Source of the DNA: Branchiostoma floridae
Lineage: Eukaryota > Chordata > Leptocardii > Amphioxiformes > Branchiostomatidae
Direction of reading: 5' to 3'
Length of the DNA: 54,148 bases
NCBI RefSeq assembly: GCF_000003815.2
Contig: NC_049996.1
Location: forward strand, 15,531,373 to 15,585,520
A program made the position numbers and the translations under genes. The number at the start of each line of letters is the position of its first letter. Position 1 is the first letter of the stretch. The notes beneath the pieces were generated by a model that worked only from the letters and a program-made list of their open reading frames with translations, ran no database searches and was not told where the DNA came from. Below, piece by piece: positions 38,581-51,000 of the stretch.

Positions 38581-40180
38581 GCTCTGACCAGAAGGACAGA
38601 TATACTGTCACTTGCTCAAGATCAATGTTTGGTGATAAATGTCTAAGATTTTCTTTGCAGGCAAAGATTTATGCATTAGTTCAACACATTGACTGTAGTT
38701 GCATCCTTTATTACAGGAAAAAATGACTTAATGGCTAAACCTTAAAGGATCTATAAATGTTGATAAGTATATTCTTAAGTTTTCACTGTTTTGTGTATTT
38801 TTAGTATCTTTATGAACTTTCATTGTGTCACTACTGGAACAATAATGTAACACTTGTTTCTACCGCAAAGATACCACAAACAGATTTTCACTCTGACCAG
38901 ACATTTAAGCAAGTTGTAAACTTAAATAACAGTTTAAATCAGTATTTTCAGATGTCAAAAATATAATGGAAAATATTTTCTCAACCTTCCTCTTATAAAT
39001 ATTCAACTAGTCTGTTTTGAACTTTTGTTTGTAAATAACAAACTTTTGGGAAGCCCTTGCTTTTCTTTTACACGTGGCGAAAAACGTGCCTTTTGAAAAA
39101 CTTTAAACCCTGTGACCCCAGAGTTATTCCTGAGTCTTATTTGGTAAGAAATGTGCTGAGACGGTGTGTCAGATATAAGCAGGTCAAGTATTAGACGGCT
39201 GACTTAGAAGATAAACTACTGGCACTTTCCTGTTACCTGTCCTGAATAGTAGAGCAATGTCTTACGGGTCACTACATGTCCATGTGGCACAAGCAGAAAT
39301 GCTAGTTTGTTTGTCTGACCTTTGTTTATTCATGAAAAGCTCAAATCAGCCTGCAGGCTGCTTTTCATTGAGGTCGTGAGGGAGGTAAGGGGCGGATAAA
39401 ATATAACAGAGATACAGATTACATCGAGTCCTAATAAATCTATCAATATCACTATAAACCGTATAACGTTACATCATACAAAAACATAATTATACGTAGC
39501 AGAGCAAAAGCTCAGGGTTCATATATATAGTCTGTGTCCATTCATTTTGGTCATTTCTTTTACTAATCTGATCAAGAGTCTCTGAAAGTTAAAGTAGGTC
39601 AGATTTAATGCAGTTAGAATACAACTATGTTTAAGTTAAGATTTCTGCTATTTACAGTTTATGTACAGGTTTCTAACTGTTCTTTAATAGTGCACAACAA
39701 GATACCTTAGTACTATTTGAAACTTTGACAAGTAGTTGGTTGTTAGTGGACAAATAACCTTTAGTTAATAATACCCACTATAGAAAATTAATCTATGAGC
39801 AAGATCAACAACTACAATCTTACCTTCTGTGCTCAGGAGAACGTGAACAAGCCTACCTCAGTAGATGTATTATAAAATGACCTGAACCAGCCTTGTCTTC
39901 AGAGTACCAGATTTTGACAATCCAGATGACGCATGCATGAATTTCCTCACTAAAATACGCAGCTGTCCTTACTCCCTACACCCCAAACTCCCTGTAAAAA
40001 CACCCCCGGTTTGCTCAAGTAACGGTTGCGGCTGCCTTTCCGTTGAGGTCATTTGCATGTGGAAGTTCAAGGGAGGTGTCTTATGTCACTGAGTACACCG
40101 AACGCTGTGATACGACACCTCCTCATGGCAAACACACAGTTCTAACAGGCAAGTGTTGACGCCATGAGTACCCATCACAT
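38581..40180. other. gene-free intergenic stretch
   Basis: AT-rich DNA with only short, non-coding reading frames. I see no recognisable repeat or exon. Confidence 0.5.
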
Positions 40181-40249
40181 GCACTGGAGTTACCTATTAG
40201 TAATTGGAGTTATTACCAAAGCCTAACCCCCTATGCCAGTTATACTCCT

Positions 40250-40525
40250 ATGTTCCGAATGATTCTCACGTAGGGTTTTAGGGCCTAAGACGAATAATAT
40301 TAATCTCCATTGAAGCAGATCCTACGGTAGCATAAGATAGTATCAAAAGCTGCCAGAGGAGTGAAGCCGGCCTAGGAGTGTGTTTGGCTACCAGGGACAT
40401 GGCAAATGTACACCTCTTGGCTGACTACACTCCTTGGGCAGTCTGGTAGTGGTACTATCTTGTGCCATCGTAGGATCTGCTTGGAGATTAGAATAATATC
40501 TAGGCTGAGAATGACTGTATGAAAT
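40250..40525. mobile_element. foldback element
   Basis: AGCAGATCCTACGGTAGCAT + AAGATAGTAT is complementary to ATACTATCTT + GTGCCATCGTAGGATCTGCT, and ATTCTCACGTAGGGTTTTAG to CTAGGCTGAGAATG, giving nested arms. Confidence 0.6.
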
Positions 40526-41239
40526 GGAATAAGATTCTGACTTGTCAAACTCAAAGCCCCTTATTTGTTTTTCTGACACACAGTCACAGGTCTTTTATGG
40601 TTGAACAAGTCACTGGCAATTACATTGTTAACATGTTACTGGGGTCAAAAGTCTCATTCAATTGAACTTGAACTCTGGACTATCAAACAAACCATTGTTA
40701 TGGATAACCAGTACATTTATAAAACATGTCAATCAGTAAAAACTGAAAATATCGTGGCTACAAAATAAAAATAAAAATACATGTTTTTCAAACTTCTATA
40801 AGGCATTATCAAAGTCTACCCTATTAAGAAATAAAAGGCCAAGATGACGCACTGTCAATACACTTTGATAATATATTACCGTAAATCATAAACCAACCAT
40901 TCCAACAAAACAAAGAAAAACTACACCTAATCTTATTTACATTTTACTAAGCTCTATTCTGTAACCTCCAACTTCCAAGCAGAGATAGGGCTCTGGGCTC
41001 AGGGCTTTATTCTTAATAAATCTATTTTTTTTTCAGGGAAAGGCAATTAAGACGGAAAATCGCCTTTTTCAGATACCAAGGAAACGTTGCTTTATAAACA
41101 GTCCTCAAAATTTTGCCATGGCAACAAGGAGAGTCTGGAGACATTTCAGGACATTCCACCTCACACATTCCAGGTAAATCCCAGGGACAGGAATGACAGT
41201 ACTCTGTTTGTGCTGCCCACAGTAGTGTTCACTGCATTC

Positions 41240-41840
41240 TTCACTCAAGTGTTCAAAACAAACACTACATACCCAGGGCAGATCTCAACACTTCTACTCA
41301 CCCAAACACTACATACCCAGGGCACGTCTCAACACTTCTGATCAACCAAACACTACACACCCAGGGCACGTCTCAACTGCTCACCCAAACACTACATACC
41401 CAGGGCACGTTTCAACACTTCTGATCAACCAAACACTACATACCCAGGGCACATCTCAACTGCTCACTCAAACACTACACGCCCAGGGCACGTCTCAACT
41501 GATCAACCAAACACTACACGCCCAGGGCACGTCTCAACTGATCAACCAAACACTACATACCCAGGGCACGTCTCAACACTTCTGATCAACCAAACACTAC
41601 ATACCCACCAGGGCACGTCTCAACACTTCTGCTCACCCAAACACTACATACCCAGGCAGGGCACGTCTCAACTGTTCACCCAAACACTACATACCCAGGG
41701 CACGTCTCAACACTTCTCCTCACCCAAACACTACATACCCAGGGCACGTTTCAACACTTCTACTCACCCAAACACTACATACCCAGGGCACGTCTCAACA
41801 CTTCTGCTCACCCAAACACTACATACCCAGGCAGGGTTAT
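41240..41840 (+). repeat. about 43-bp minisatellite, 14 copies
   Basis: CCCAAACACTACATACCCAG + GGCACGTCTCAACACTTCTG with deletion variants. It stops about 80 bp before the N gap. Confidence 0.9.
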
Positions 41841-41919
41841 AGACAGCCTGGAATCATTTTCCGTCCCTCGATTTTTAATTATATCGAGCACATTTTGAGG
41901 TGAAATTTTGCTGGTAGAC

Positions 41920-42019
41920 NNNNNNNNNNNNNNNNNNNNNNNNNNNNNNNNNNNNNNNNNNNNNNNNNNNNNNNNNNNNNNNNNNNNNNNNNNNNNNNNN
42001 NNNNNNNNNNNNNNNNNNN
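41920..42019. other. assembly gap (100 N)
   Basis: Exactly 100 N, a conventional placeholder for unknown length. Confidence 0.98.
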
Positions 42020-42894
42020 GCTCTAATTTAATGAATGCTTTGAAATATTTAAAAGAACACCAACGCCAGTAATACAACAATATCATATGAAAGAATTTCC
42101 ATAGAATTGGCCATTGACACATACCTCTAGAAAATGTTACATGCATGCACGAGGTTAGGTCTTGGATGGCAATATCTGGTTTCCAAAATACTTGAAGTTT
42201 ATACTGCTCTTTATGTTATGCATGCTACTCATGAAAATGTTTGTATGGAAAAGGGATGTTGGGTGAAAGATCGTACAGCTTTCTGATGGCCTCTGACAGA
42301 CTCTGACCCCAACAGACAGGCTATCAGAAAATGTTATCATCTTCAGAAAATGATATCATCTTCCACCCAAACATCTGCTTGGAGATCATTGTAATATGAC
42401 TCCTGTCCCGGAAAACCAAGGATTACTGGATGCTTTGTTGGTGATGTTTTTTGCTGCATGCGGTCTCCTTTTGTGGATTATAGAAGTTTAAGTACAGTAG
42501 AAGCCACTTTATTGCACAGCCTATTTGCCAGAGAATTTGGTGCAAAATCCGGCAGGTGCAATAATGCGAGAGCGAGGCTATCGACACACCCAGTGTGTCG
42601 ATAGCCTAAACAGGCTATCGACACACTGAGTGTGTCGATAGCCTGTTTAGGCTATTGGCACACTCAGTGTGGCAATAGCCTGTTTAGGCTATTGACACAC
42701 CCAGTGCTAGAAACCACTAAAATGAGGAAATCTTACGATTATATTTGACAATCAACACTCTGAAAAATACAAATGGCATCCTGTGTCCATTATCAACCCA
42801 AAATACGATCTTTTTCACGTGTTTGCGGCACAATTTTAAACATCGGAATCTGCTATCATATAGGGTGCTAGTTTTACTGTCACCGCATGTGATC

Positions 42895-43140
42895 ATGGCA
42901 GCCATGTTGGATCGGTTAGGAACACGATTTCAGCTGTGTTTACCGACGAATTCCTGCCGTATTGGAGAATTTGCGGCCTCAAAACTTATATCACTAAGGA
43001 AGCGAAGTTATAGTTGTTGCTTTACCTCCATTATTTTTAATGTGAAAGAAATATTCTTCCGAGTCGCTGCCGAAAGCGCCGGAACCACACGGCCGAAAAT
43101 TATGACATGTTCTGTGGTCAGTGTTATTTTTGGTTTATGA
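42895..43140 (+). CDS. 82-codon ORF inside the 988-bp element
   Basis: ATG at 42895 (GATCATGGCAGCCATGTTGG) opens MAAMLDRLGTRFQLCLPTNS, then SLRKRSYSCCFTS and PKIMTCSVVSVIFGL before TGA. The start looks like an ordinary gene's first exon (arginine-rich, then a hydrophobic segment, resembling a mitochondrial presequence), but I recognise no family. It could be a captured host fragment or chance. Confidence 0.3.
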   Translation: MAAMLDRLGTRFQLCLPTNSCRIGEFAASKLISLRKRSYSCCFTSIIFNVKEIFFRVAAESAGTTRPKIMTCSVVSVIFGL

Positions 43141-43242
43141 TGCTAACAGAAACTTTAAAAGTTGTTTATATATAAAATATTCTTATATCAAATGGATGTT
43201 TAAAAAGGGACAAGAAAAACTGAAAAAAAAAATTAAAAACCT

Positions 43243-43318
43243 CCGGCGCGGACTCGAACCAGGTCGGAGCTGTTAGCATGAATTCCCGGGTCAACGCTCT
43301 TCACCACTACGCCACGCC
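43243..43318 (-). ncRNA. tRNA-like Pol III promoter unit
   Basis: On the minus strand, A-box TGGCGTAGTGGTGAAGAGCG and B-box GGTTCGAGTCC are spaced as in a tRNA, followed by a TTTTT terminator just downstream (near 43234). The cloverleaf is not satisfied (poor T stem), so it is a tRNA-derived or SINE-type unit rather than a functional tRNA. Confidence 0.5.
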
Positions 43319-43922
43319 AAACATACACGATGAAGGACGTATTAACAGGTATCCAAATGTAGGGCATAACTTGAATACGTCCGTTCATTCCAAGATTCAA
43401 AGATTGTCTAATCTTCCGAACAATGTCTAATTAATTATTGCTTGTGTAAAATATTGCCGGAAAGGCATGTTACAAGCTCTGATTGGCTGACTGGCATCTC
43501 GGTGTGTCAATAGCCTGTTTGGCTATTGGCACACTGAGTGTGTCAATAGCCACAGCGATAATGCGAAGTAATCTAGCTGGACCGCCCGGTTTGGGATTTG
43601 GGGATTCCGTGCAGTTAACAGAAGTGTGCGTTAATCCATTGTGCAATTAAATGGCTGCCACTGTATAGTATAAGAAATGGGATGAAAGATCCATAAAAAT
43701 TCAGACTGCCACCATTTTGAGTTTAAGATTAATAAGAAATTCTCAACTTGAGATTTTTGTAGGTTGCACACAGATGTTTTCTTGGACTGGTGACTACACA
43801 CGTACAGTATGTACATCAATGCTCCACTGCATTCTGTGTAATGCCATCCTGGGTGTAGGTAACAATGAAGGATCTGTTTCATATACTAGTAGGGGCAGGT
43901 CACAGCATTGGTATCTGTATAG

Positions 43923-44116
43923 TACTGTAAATGTATTTAAGTATGCGGGGATTTAATTTCGCGGTAGCGTGAAAAGGAACTTTTCATGGTGGTTTTAATT
44001 TTGCAGTAGCACTACATGTATGCACTGTAGTCTCTTACTGCCATGGGAAAATGTTCGTGGTAGTTTTAAGTTCACGGTAAAGCGGCCACCGCGCAAAAGT
44101 TTCTGCATTTACAGTA
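43923..44116 (+). mobile_element. TTCGCGG MITE, copy 4
   Basis: TACTGTAAATGTATTTAAGT to TTTCTGCATTTACAGTA, diverged. Confidence 0.75.
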
Positions 44117-44870
44117 ATTTCCAAGTAGACATAAGCCTAAGGTCAGTGCTAAATCTATCCCATGATATATTTATATTTACAGAGGCATACAAAGTCAAGG
44201 GCAAGAAATTAAAGGTAGACTAATGAGGAATTCAAACATGGAAACATCGCATGACAGTGATGGATTTCAAAGATTTCAAGATATGCTGAAAATCATTCTA
44301 CAGTGCACCAACGCATCCATTGTTGTTTTAAAATAAGCTCAGCAGAATTTCCTGCTTAGAGATCTGAAGTGGAATTTCCTGTAACGTTACCTTTAATTGT
44401 GTCCTAATGTGTGACATTTGATTTAACTAAAAGCACTATGGACACTAAGCACAGTTAACGTTAATAAATTTGATTCTAAATTATACAATATATTTATCCC
44501 AATCTATGAATAACAATAGACTATGTTGTAAAATAGTTGTAACATTCATACATTAGAATACACTTGTAATAAATAGTAAATAGTTACGTAGTTATCATAG
44601 ACATAAGTCATAATCCAGCATAAGCCATTTCAGATCATTTAAAGTCCAATGTTTGTCAGCTGATATATGAACCAACGGTCACAAAAACAAAACAAACAAA
44701 CTTAAAAGTATGACATACCGTTACATAAATTATATGACCATGTTTTGTGTCAAATTTCCCGCCAACATGCTAACAAAGGAATCCCCAGAAAATGTTTAGA
44801 CTTACTTTCCATGATACTTCAGCTAGCTGCCGGTTCCGATCGTCATATCCTGGCGGTTTAAATGGCTTTT
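44117..44870. other. gene-free stretch
   Basis: AT-rich; nothing supported. Confidence 0.5.
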
Positions 44871-44873
44871 TAC

Positions 44874-45029
44874 CTGGTCAAAGTTTACCCCGCCATACCG
44901 GCCCCATGCCACACCTTGCACTGCGGAAAACAAACTTTCTTCTGCAAACAAATAAAATCCTCGAACGCCGCAAAACGTAGAAAATAGATATCTACGCCAT
45001 TGCAAACAAAGAGCTTTTTTGACCTTCAC
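44874..45029 (-). CDS. candidate first exon divergent from KRIT1
   Basis: ATG at 45029 opens 52 codons: MKVKKALCLQWRRYLFSTFC, GVRGFYLFAEESLFSAVQGV, AWGRYGGVNFDQ, followed by CAG|GTAAAAAG, a fair donor. It starts about 350 bp from the KRIT1 first exon on the other strand, as in a bidirectional promoter. No second exon was found; family unknown. It may equally be a chance ORF. Confidence 0.25.
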
Positions 45030-45369
45030 TTAATAATAAAGAAATTGGAATATATTTTATTCATCATATCTACGTTAATCTTATTGAATTAAGATTTGGA
45101 ATCACTAAATAAACTGATGTTGTCATTCCCGTATCATGACCTCATTTAACCTTAGAGGCTTGGTATATTTTATAGGGAAGGGGATAATATTTTATAACAA
45201 ATGCAAATAACGACCAATACTCCAGATATTGACTCTTAAAACTATCATTTAACACTAATTTGACATCAACTTCTATATTTGATTAATAATCAAGTATTTG
45301 AGGCCTACATATCGTGATTTCTCTCTCCGGGTACCCCCTATATTACCCGAAGAGTAGTATATTCCAAAG

Positions 45370-45448
45370 AGGGAAAGTCCAACATGGCGGCTAGGCGACC
45401 AAAATTTGTCAGCGAACACAAACAAAAGTGAATTTCTGCAGAAAATAG
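45370..45448 (+). other. KRIT1: probable non-coding exon 1 of KRIT1
   Basis: A GC-richer segment around the YY1 motif ends in AAATAG|GTGGGT, a usable donor. The 5' border is inferred. The KRIT1 start codon lies in the next exon. Confidence 0.35.
45381..45394 (+). promoter_or_regulatory. YY1-type initiator motif at the KRIT1 5' end
   Basis: AACATGGCGGCTAG matches the AANATGGCGGC motif bound by YY1 and common just downstream of TATA-less start sites. The ATG here opens only 15 codons (MAARRPKFVSEHKQK), a possible upstream ORF. Confidence 0.5.
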
Positions 45449-45983
45449 GTGGGTTCTGGCTTCCTCTGTAGCTCTTTTAATGCTATACGATACGCAGGTC
45501 CTTATTCATGAGATTATTTTGAATTTCTATGCCAGAAAAGGCGCGTTTAGACGGAAAATGTCCGAAATAACGGTCCTGTCTCTATGCCAAAGCCCCAGGG
45601 TGTTTCTTAGTCTGTAATAAATAATTACCGCTTTGCAGCTGTCGGCTTGACCAGTCCGGCCTCTCAAACCCCGAGGGACTGGACATTTGATTGATATGAC
45701 AACCTTTTTCTCAACTGTCCAGTTCGCACATGTGCTTGTGACCAAAACTGTTGTTGTTTTTGTCACCAAAAAATCACAATAATATTTCATTACACGACAT
45801 TTTGAAAGGTTTTTGCGCCCAAGCATTTTGCATTTTTCACTTCATAATTTCTGGCGTTTACAATGAAAATTAGCTTAATTTATGTTTGATTACTGCATGC
45901 AATGTTTGAAATTTAGATTTTTTTCTGAAAAAAACAACAACAAACAAGCAAAACAACAACATCTGACTTTGTTTTTCGCCCAG

Positions 45984-46159
45984 TGGCTTGATATTGGAGA
46001 AGAGGTGTGACATGACCTCAGCCATGTCGGTCAGCGCGTACATTGCAGTGGTTCGTCCCAAGGTCAAGACTTCCCTGTCGTCGTCGGATTATAAAGCCAA
46101 GTGGTACGAGATCATCCTGTTGGAGGACAGACTCGGAGATCCACAGAGGACGGTGAAAG
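45984..46159 (+). CDS. KRIT1: KRIT1 exon 2, start codon
   Basis: Acceptor tcgcccag, donor GTACAA. Translation from ATG 46012 ([20 protein letters not shown]); a second ATG five codons on is also possible. The frame is open upstream to the acceptor but without another ATG. Confidence 0.85.
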
Positions 46160-48043
46160 GTACAACTAAAAAGATCTCCTTATGTTGCTATAGATTGACT
46201 AAAGTCCATCTAACTTAGTCTAAGATTAGTTCAATTCTCTCACTCACTCACTATCCGGTTTGGCATCTGTTGTTCCTCTTCTTACAAGGTTATTGGAGCC
46301 TAATGTTGTTAAAAGGGATGGACGTGTTTGTTCCAGTAGCACTCAGATAATTGATAAATGTTCACATGTTTTTGATAACAAAAGTCAAAGACTTGTCATG
46401 GTTTTCATCATTTTTTACCACTGGCAATTATATGGATGATCAGTATTAAGAATTCTGTAATATGTACATGGATTTGCTTTATTGTTCATGTTATGTTATG
46501 AATCATGTTATGTTATGAATAACTTAATTATTCACTGCGTTATGTACATTTGACTATTTTCAGTGCTTAAAATTTTTGTCTCTGATGTAGTTAACCCATA
46601 TTTCTGTTGTGCTTGCATGTATGCAGGTTTGTTACACATGAGAATAAGAGGAGGGGAAGACCCAAACAGACAGGTGCTGGAGTATGTGTACGATGCCACC
46701 AAGAAGTCTTCTTCTAAAATGCAGGGACTCAGAGGTACATGAACTATCCTTGTCCTGGTCATCACTTTATTTGTTTGATTTTTAATCGAAGAGTATCTTA
46801 ATTTTACATGTATACATTGTATTGTTTGATAATGATTATTGTAGCCAAGTGTATATTTTGTTCTCCTCACATTAAAAACTTTAATTTTAAGTCAGACCCA
46901 TTCGATACATTGATGAAGGTTAGACATCAAGGTAATGATATACGCCCCCAAAAAAGCAGCTACTCAAGGCTATGATTATGTTTTCAAAATCATACTCAGT
47001 TGCTTAAGTTAAGTAGCTGCTTTTTGGCAGACCCATTTGGTATTATTATTATTATTATTGATATTCTGAGTCTTGAGTCCATCCTCTTACCCCTACAGTC
47101 CTTAGTGAGAGAATGACAAAAAGAGCAGTATATAACTGCTGAATCATCATTATTATTATCAATTTTCAGGAAAGAGAGCAGTACAGATAGCTAGGCCCTG
47201 TAGTTCTCAGGGATGGAATGATAAAAAGGCAGTACAGTAGAAGCCCAAAAGATTGCACAACGGATTAATGCCCTCTGCTGTTAACTGCATGGAATTCCCA
47301 AATCCCAAACCAGTGCTGTCCAGCTGGATAACCGCATTATTGCACCAGCCAGATAATTGCATGAAATTCACAGGCAAATAGGCCGTGCAATAAAGCGGCT
47401 TCTACTGTATTCATAAACTTCTGAAATTATTATTATTATTTTTTTTGTAACATTTTATTTTTCAGGAAAGCGAGCAGTACAGATAGCCAGGTTTGCGGAG
47501 GATGAGATTGCAGGCAGAGACACCAGAAGTAACAAAAAGGCCTTCCTATATGTGGTGCCTGTTGCAACTAAAGGTAATTTAAAAGGCCAGGGAATAGAGT
47601 TTTATGATGTAGAAAAATGGAACTGTTCGTTAATATTCCAAATAAGGAAATAATTGTGTAACTGTAACAACTTTTGTGTAACAAGGAAAGTAGATATACT
47701 GCGTAGCATTGCTGTATGGACATAAGTTACATATTTTATAAGTCAACAATTTAGAAAACGCATGTAGTTTTGGCCTTATAGTTGGCAAAGACAAGACCCT
47801 ACACTTAGAGATTTTGAGACTTTAGACTACGAATTTGGCAGGCACACAGGCTTATGATGATGACATTTTTGTTGTTTTTTTTAGCACGAGGGTTATGGTT
47901 TTTGAGTAGTTTAGATAGTATCTCTGTGTTATGAATCAAACACCCTGTGATGGTGTGTTGTTGTTACAGATCAGCTGAGCATGCCGACGGACCCCTCCCA
48001 GCCCTGTGTTGGAGAATGTGTGTTGATGACTGCAGAGATGGTG

Positions 48044-48077
<34 letters not shown>

Positions 48078-51000
48078 ACAGATCAGCTGAGCATGCCGAC
48101 GGACCCCTCCCAGCCCTGTGTTGGAGAATGTGTGTTGATGACTGCAGAGATGGTGTTGTTGTTGTTGATGTTGTGTTGTTGTTGTTACAGATCAGCTGAG
48201 CATGCCGACGGACCCCTCCCAGCCCAGCTTCTGCTGCTTACAGGACATCCTGAGGGTGTGCGCCGAAGGTCACGGTCACTTCCCCACCCTCACCTCCAGG
48301 ATGCTCAGGACGCTGGACCAGTAAGTCTGTAGCTGTGTTCTACCCAGCCCAGGGCTCTAGCCAGCGTCCGTTTTTCCGTCAATTGACGGAAATTTGTTGC
48401 GTCTGACGGAAAAATTTTCAAACCAATCCGTCAACCTTGACAGACAAAAATCCTTGGTGGAAGCTTCAGGCGGCTTGGGGACACCGTAAAAGCCACACAC
48501 TGTTTGTTTTGCTATTGTTATGATTGTTGACAATGTGTGTCGGTGCCCTTTCGCATACGATAATCTCATTAAAACCCGTTTTTCAAGGTCTCAGTTCAGT
48601 CATTCTAATTGATTTTCGCGGTTTTCGCGATGATTGGAATTGGCTGACGGAAAAAAGTTTCGAGCTGGCTAAAGCCCTGACCCAGCCTGATGAAATTTTT
48701 TTCTGTCACTTTGATTTTGAATGGAAATCCTGTGGAGTGCCGAAGGTCCATGATGATCCTAGGGTGGTCCGGCCCCCCCGGCAAAATTTTTAAATCTAGA
48801 CCCTTTGAAACGCTACTTCCTACAAACTGGTTTGAGATACATGTACCGGTATGTGACAGAAAATTTATTGTAAGAAATGCTGTTACATCAAAATTGACCC
48901 AATCATATCTTGTAACATGCACAGTTGGCTTAAAGAACATCACTCAGTCCCACATGTTGTACTGTGTACCTGGTAAACCACCTTATGGCATGATGCTTTT
49001 GTACTGAAGAGTACAGGCTGCATATCCTGTTACATTGAAATTTACCCAATCATATCTTGTACATGTATGTACGTGCGCGGTTGGTCGAAAGAGCAGTACT
49101 CAGCCTGTGGAAGATTATCTGTTCAATGAGGTAAACTGGTGTGAGGTATTGTATGTGCCAGAAAATTTCTAGTAAGAGATGCTGTTACATCAAGTCGACC
49201 CAGTCATATCTAGTATGTTCGAATGTAGGTTCATCTGTCACGGTAATCAACATCATGCTGGCATTATATATATATGTCAGCAATGGGTCAAAGGTGCTTG
49301 GAAGTAGGTATCGGCCCCCGTCTCGGTTGACCCTATGTCCCTTTGCTGACGTCACACTTTCGATCGGGATGCGTGATATAGGCTCTGAGTCATTACAACT
49401 TGTAAAGGATCAGAGGACTAATCAAAAGCTTGTTGGTAGGTGCTTTATTTTTGTGTACAGTTATAAAGTTCAAAATTGTATCATAATTATATCTTGTATG
49501 TACGTGCACAGTTGGCTGAAAGAGCAGCACTCGGTCCCCCATGCAGTGGAGGCGCTCTTCAGACCCTCAGCGCTGGAGAGGATAAAGATGAACGTGCTGA
49601 ACCCCGCGTACTCTCATGGCTCCGATCACCATGGCGACCGAATGGCCACACCCGAGGAGGCCATGGCGAGGATGATGGAAGTGGAAAAGTGTGATATCGT
49701 CATTATTAACCCGGTGTTTGGGTCCGATCTGAAGTATACAAACCAGGTAGGGTCAAATTCCACAGCCATTTCCATGTGTCTAGGAAAAGTGTGATATCGT
49801 CATTATCAACCCGGTGTTTGGGTCCGACCTGAAGTATACCAACCAGGTAGGTCCAAAATCCACAGCCATTTCCATGTGTCAAAGAAAAGTGTGATATCGT
49901 CATTATCAACCCGGTGTTTGGGTCCGACCTGAAGTATACAAACCAGGTAGGGTCAAATTCCACAGCCATTTCCATGTGTCTAGGAAAAGTGTGATATCGT
50001 CATTATTAACCTGGTGTTTGGGTCCGACCTGAAGTATACCAACCAGGTAGGTCCAAATTTTACAGCCATTTCCATGTGTCTAGGAAAAGTGTGATATCTT
50101 CATTATTAACCTGGTGTTTGGGTCCGACCTGAAGTATACCAACTAGGTAGGTCCAAATTCCACAGCCATATGCATGTGTCTCCATCCCGGTAGTAAGGCC
50201 AGAAATTCTGTGCCAGAGTCCTTTCTTGTATGTTTGATTTAATGTTAAGAAGAACTTTAAGATGTGTCATGTCATATGCTAATATTACACTGTATGTAGA
50301 GCTCACAATGTCCAACACTTGAGCGGTCCAGTGGCCTATTCCATAATTTCATAAAGCTTGGGTGATTATGACTCAAAAGCCTTTGCAAACTCCTTTTGAT
50401 TTTTATCACCATCTGCTGTTAGCCCATTGCTTTATGTCAAGAGTACTTCTGCTACCCCTTCAGATACCGGTATTTGAAATGGAATTACCATACAGTGACA
50501 TTTTGTTGACGCCACCTTCAGGTTGATGCATATGTAGTGAACAAGTTCTATGGACTGGGAACTCCTGACTACAGTAAACTCAAGGTCCCAGACAAAAGTG
50601 CAGACTCACCCCCAAGAAGGTAGGAAACTTTGCAACATGACCCTTTCAAATTTCTTCATGCTAAAACTTAACATCCAACACTGGAATTAAGAATAAGAAT
50701 CTAGGAACTTACCCCTCCAAATTTTAGGACGAGCTCCATTGACCTTTTTCACAGAATGAATGACCCTTCTATCTCCAGCAGTGACGTCAGGAACATACCA
50801 CTTTTGCAGGAGGGGATCATAAGTGTCAAAATGTCTATGGGTCTTTCATTCTGTGAACAAGGTCTATGGAGTTCGTCTGAAAATTTAGAGGCTATCATAG
50901 TATCAATTCCAGTGTTGAGTGTTAAGTGTTTACTTAACATTTTTCTATTATGTATTCTATGAACACAGATGCATATTAACTTTCATTCTAATTCCTTACT

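Larger units (their letters stand above)
42570..43557. mobile_element. 988-bp inverted-repeat element, 9-bp target duplication (MULE-like)
   Basis: Both flanks are ATAATGCGA (42561-42569 and 43558-43566). The ends contain repeated, self-complementary GGCTATCGACACACTGAGTG-type blocks: four on the left, two on the right. A 9-bp duplication fits Mutator-like elements. No transposase is present. It carries an 82-codon open frame and a tRNA-like Pol III promoter on the opposite strand. Confidence 0.8.
42495..43663 (+). mobile_element. Tigger/pogo-like MITE, copy 4, split by a 988-bp insertion
   Basis: CAGTAGAAGCC at 42495 and GGCTGCCACTG at 43663, with TA on both sides (42493-42494, 43664-43665). 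The element is interrupted within ATAATGCGA. Confidence 0.85.

Noticed and set aside
41808-42146. 112-codon ORF across the gap
   Set aside because: It spans 100 N and so has no evidential value.
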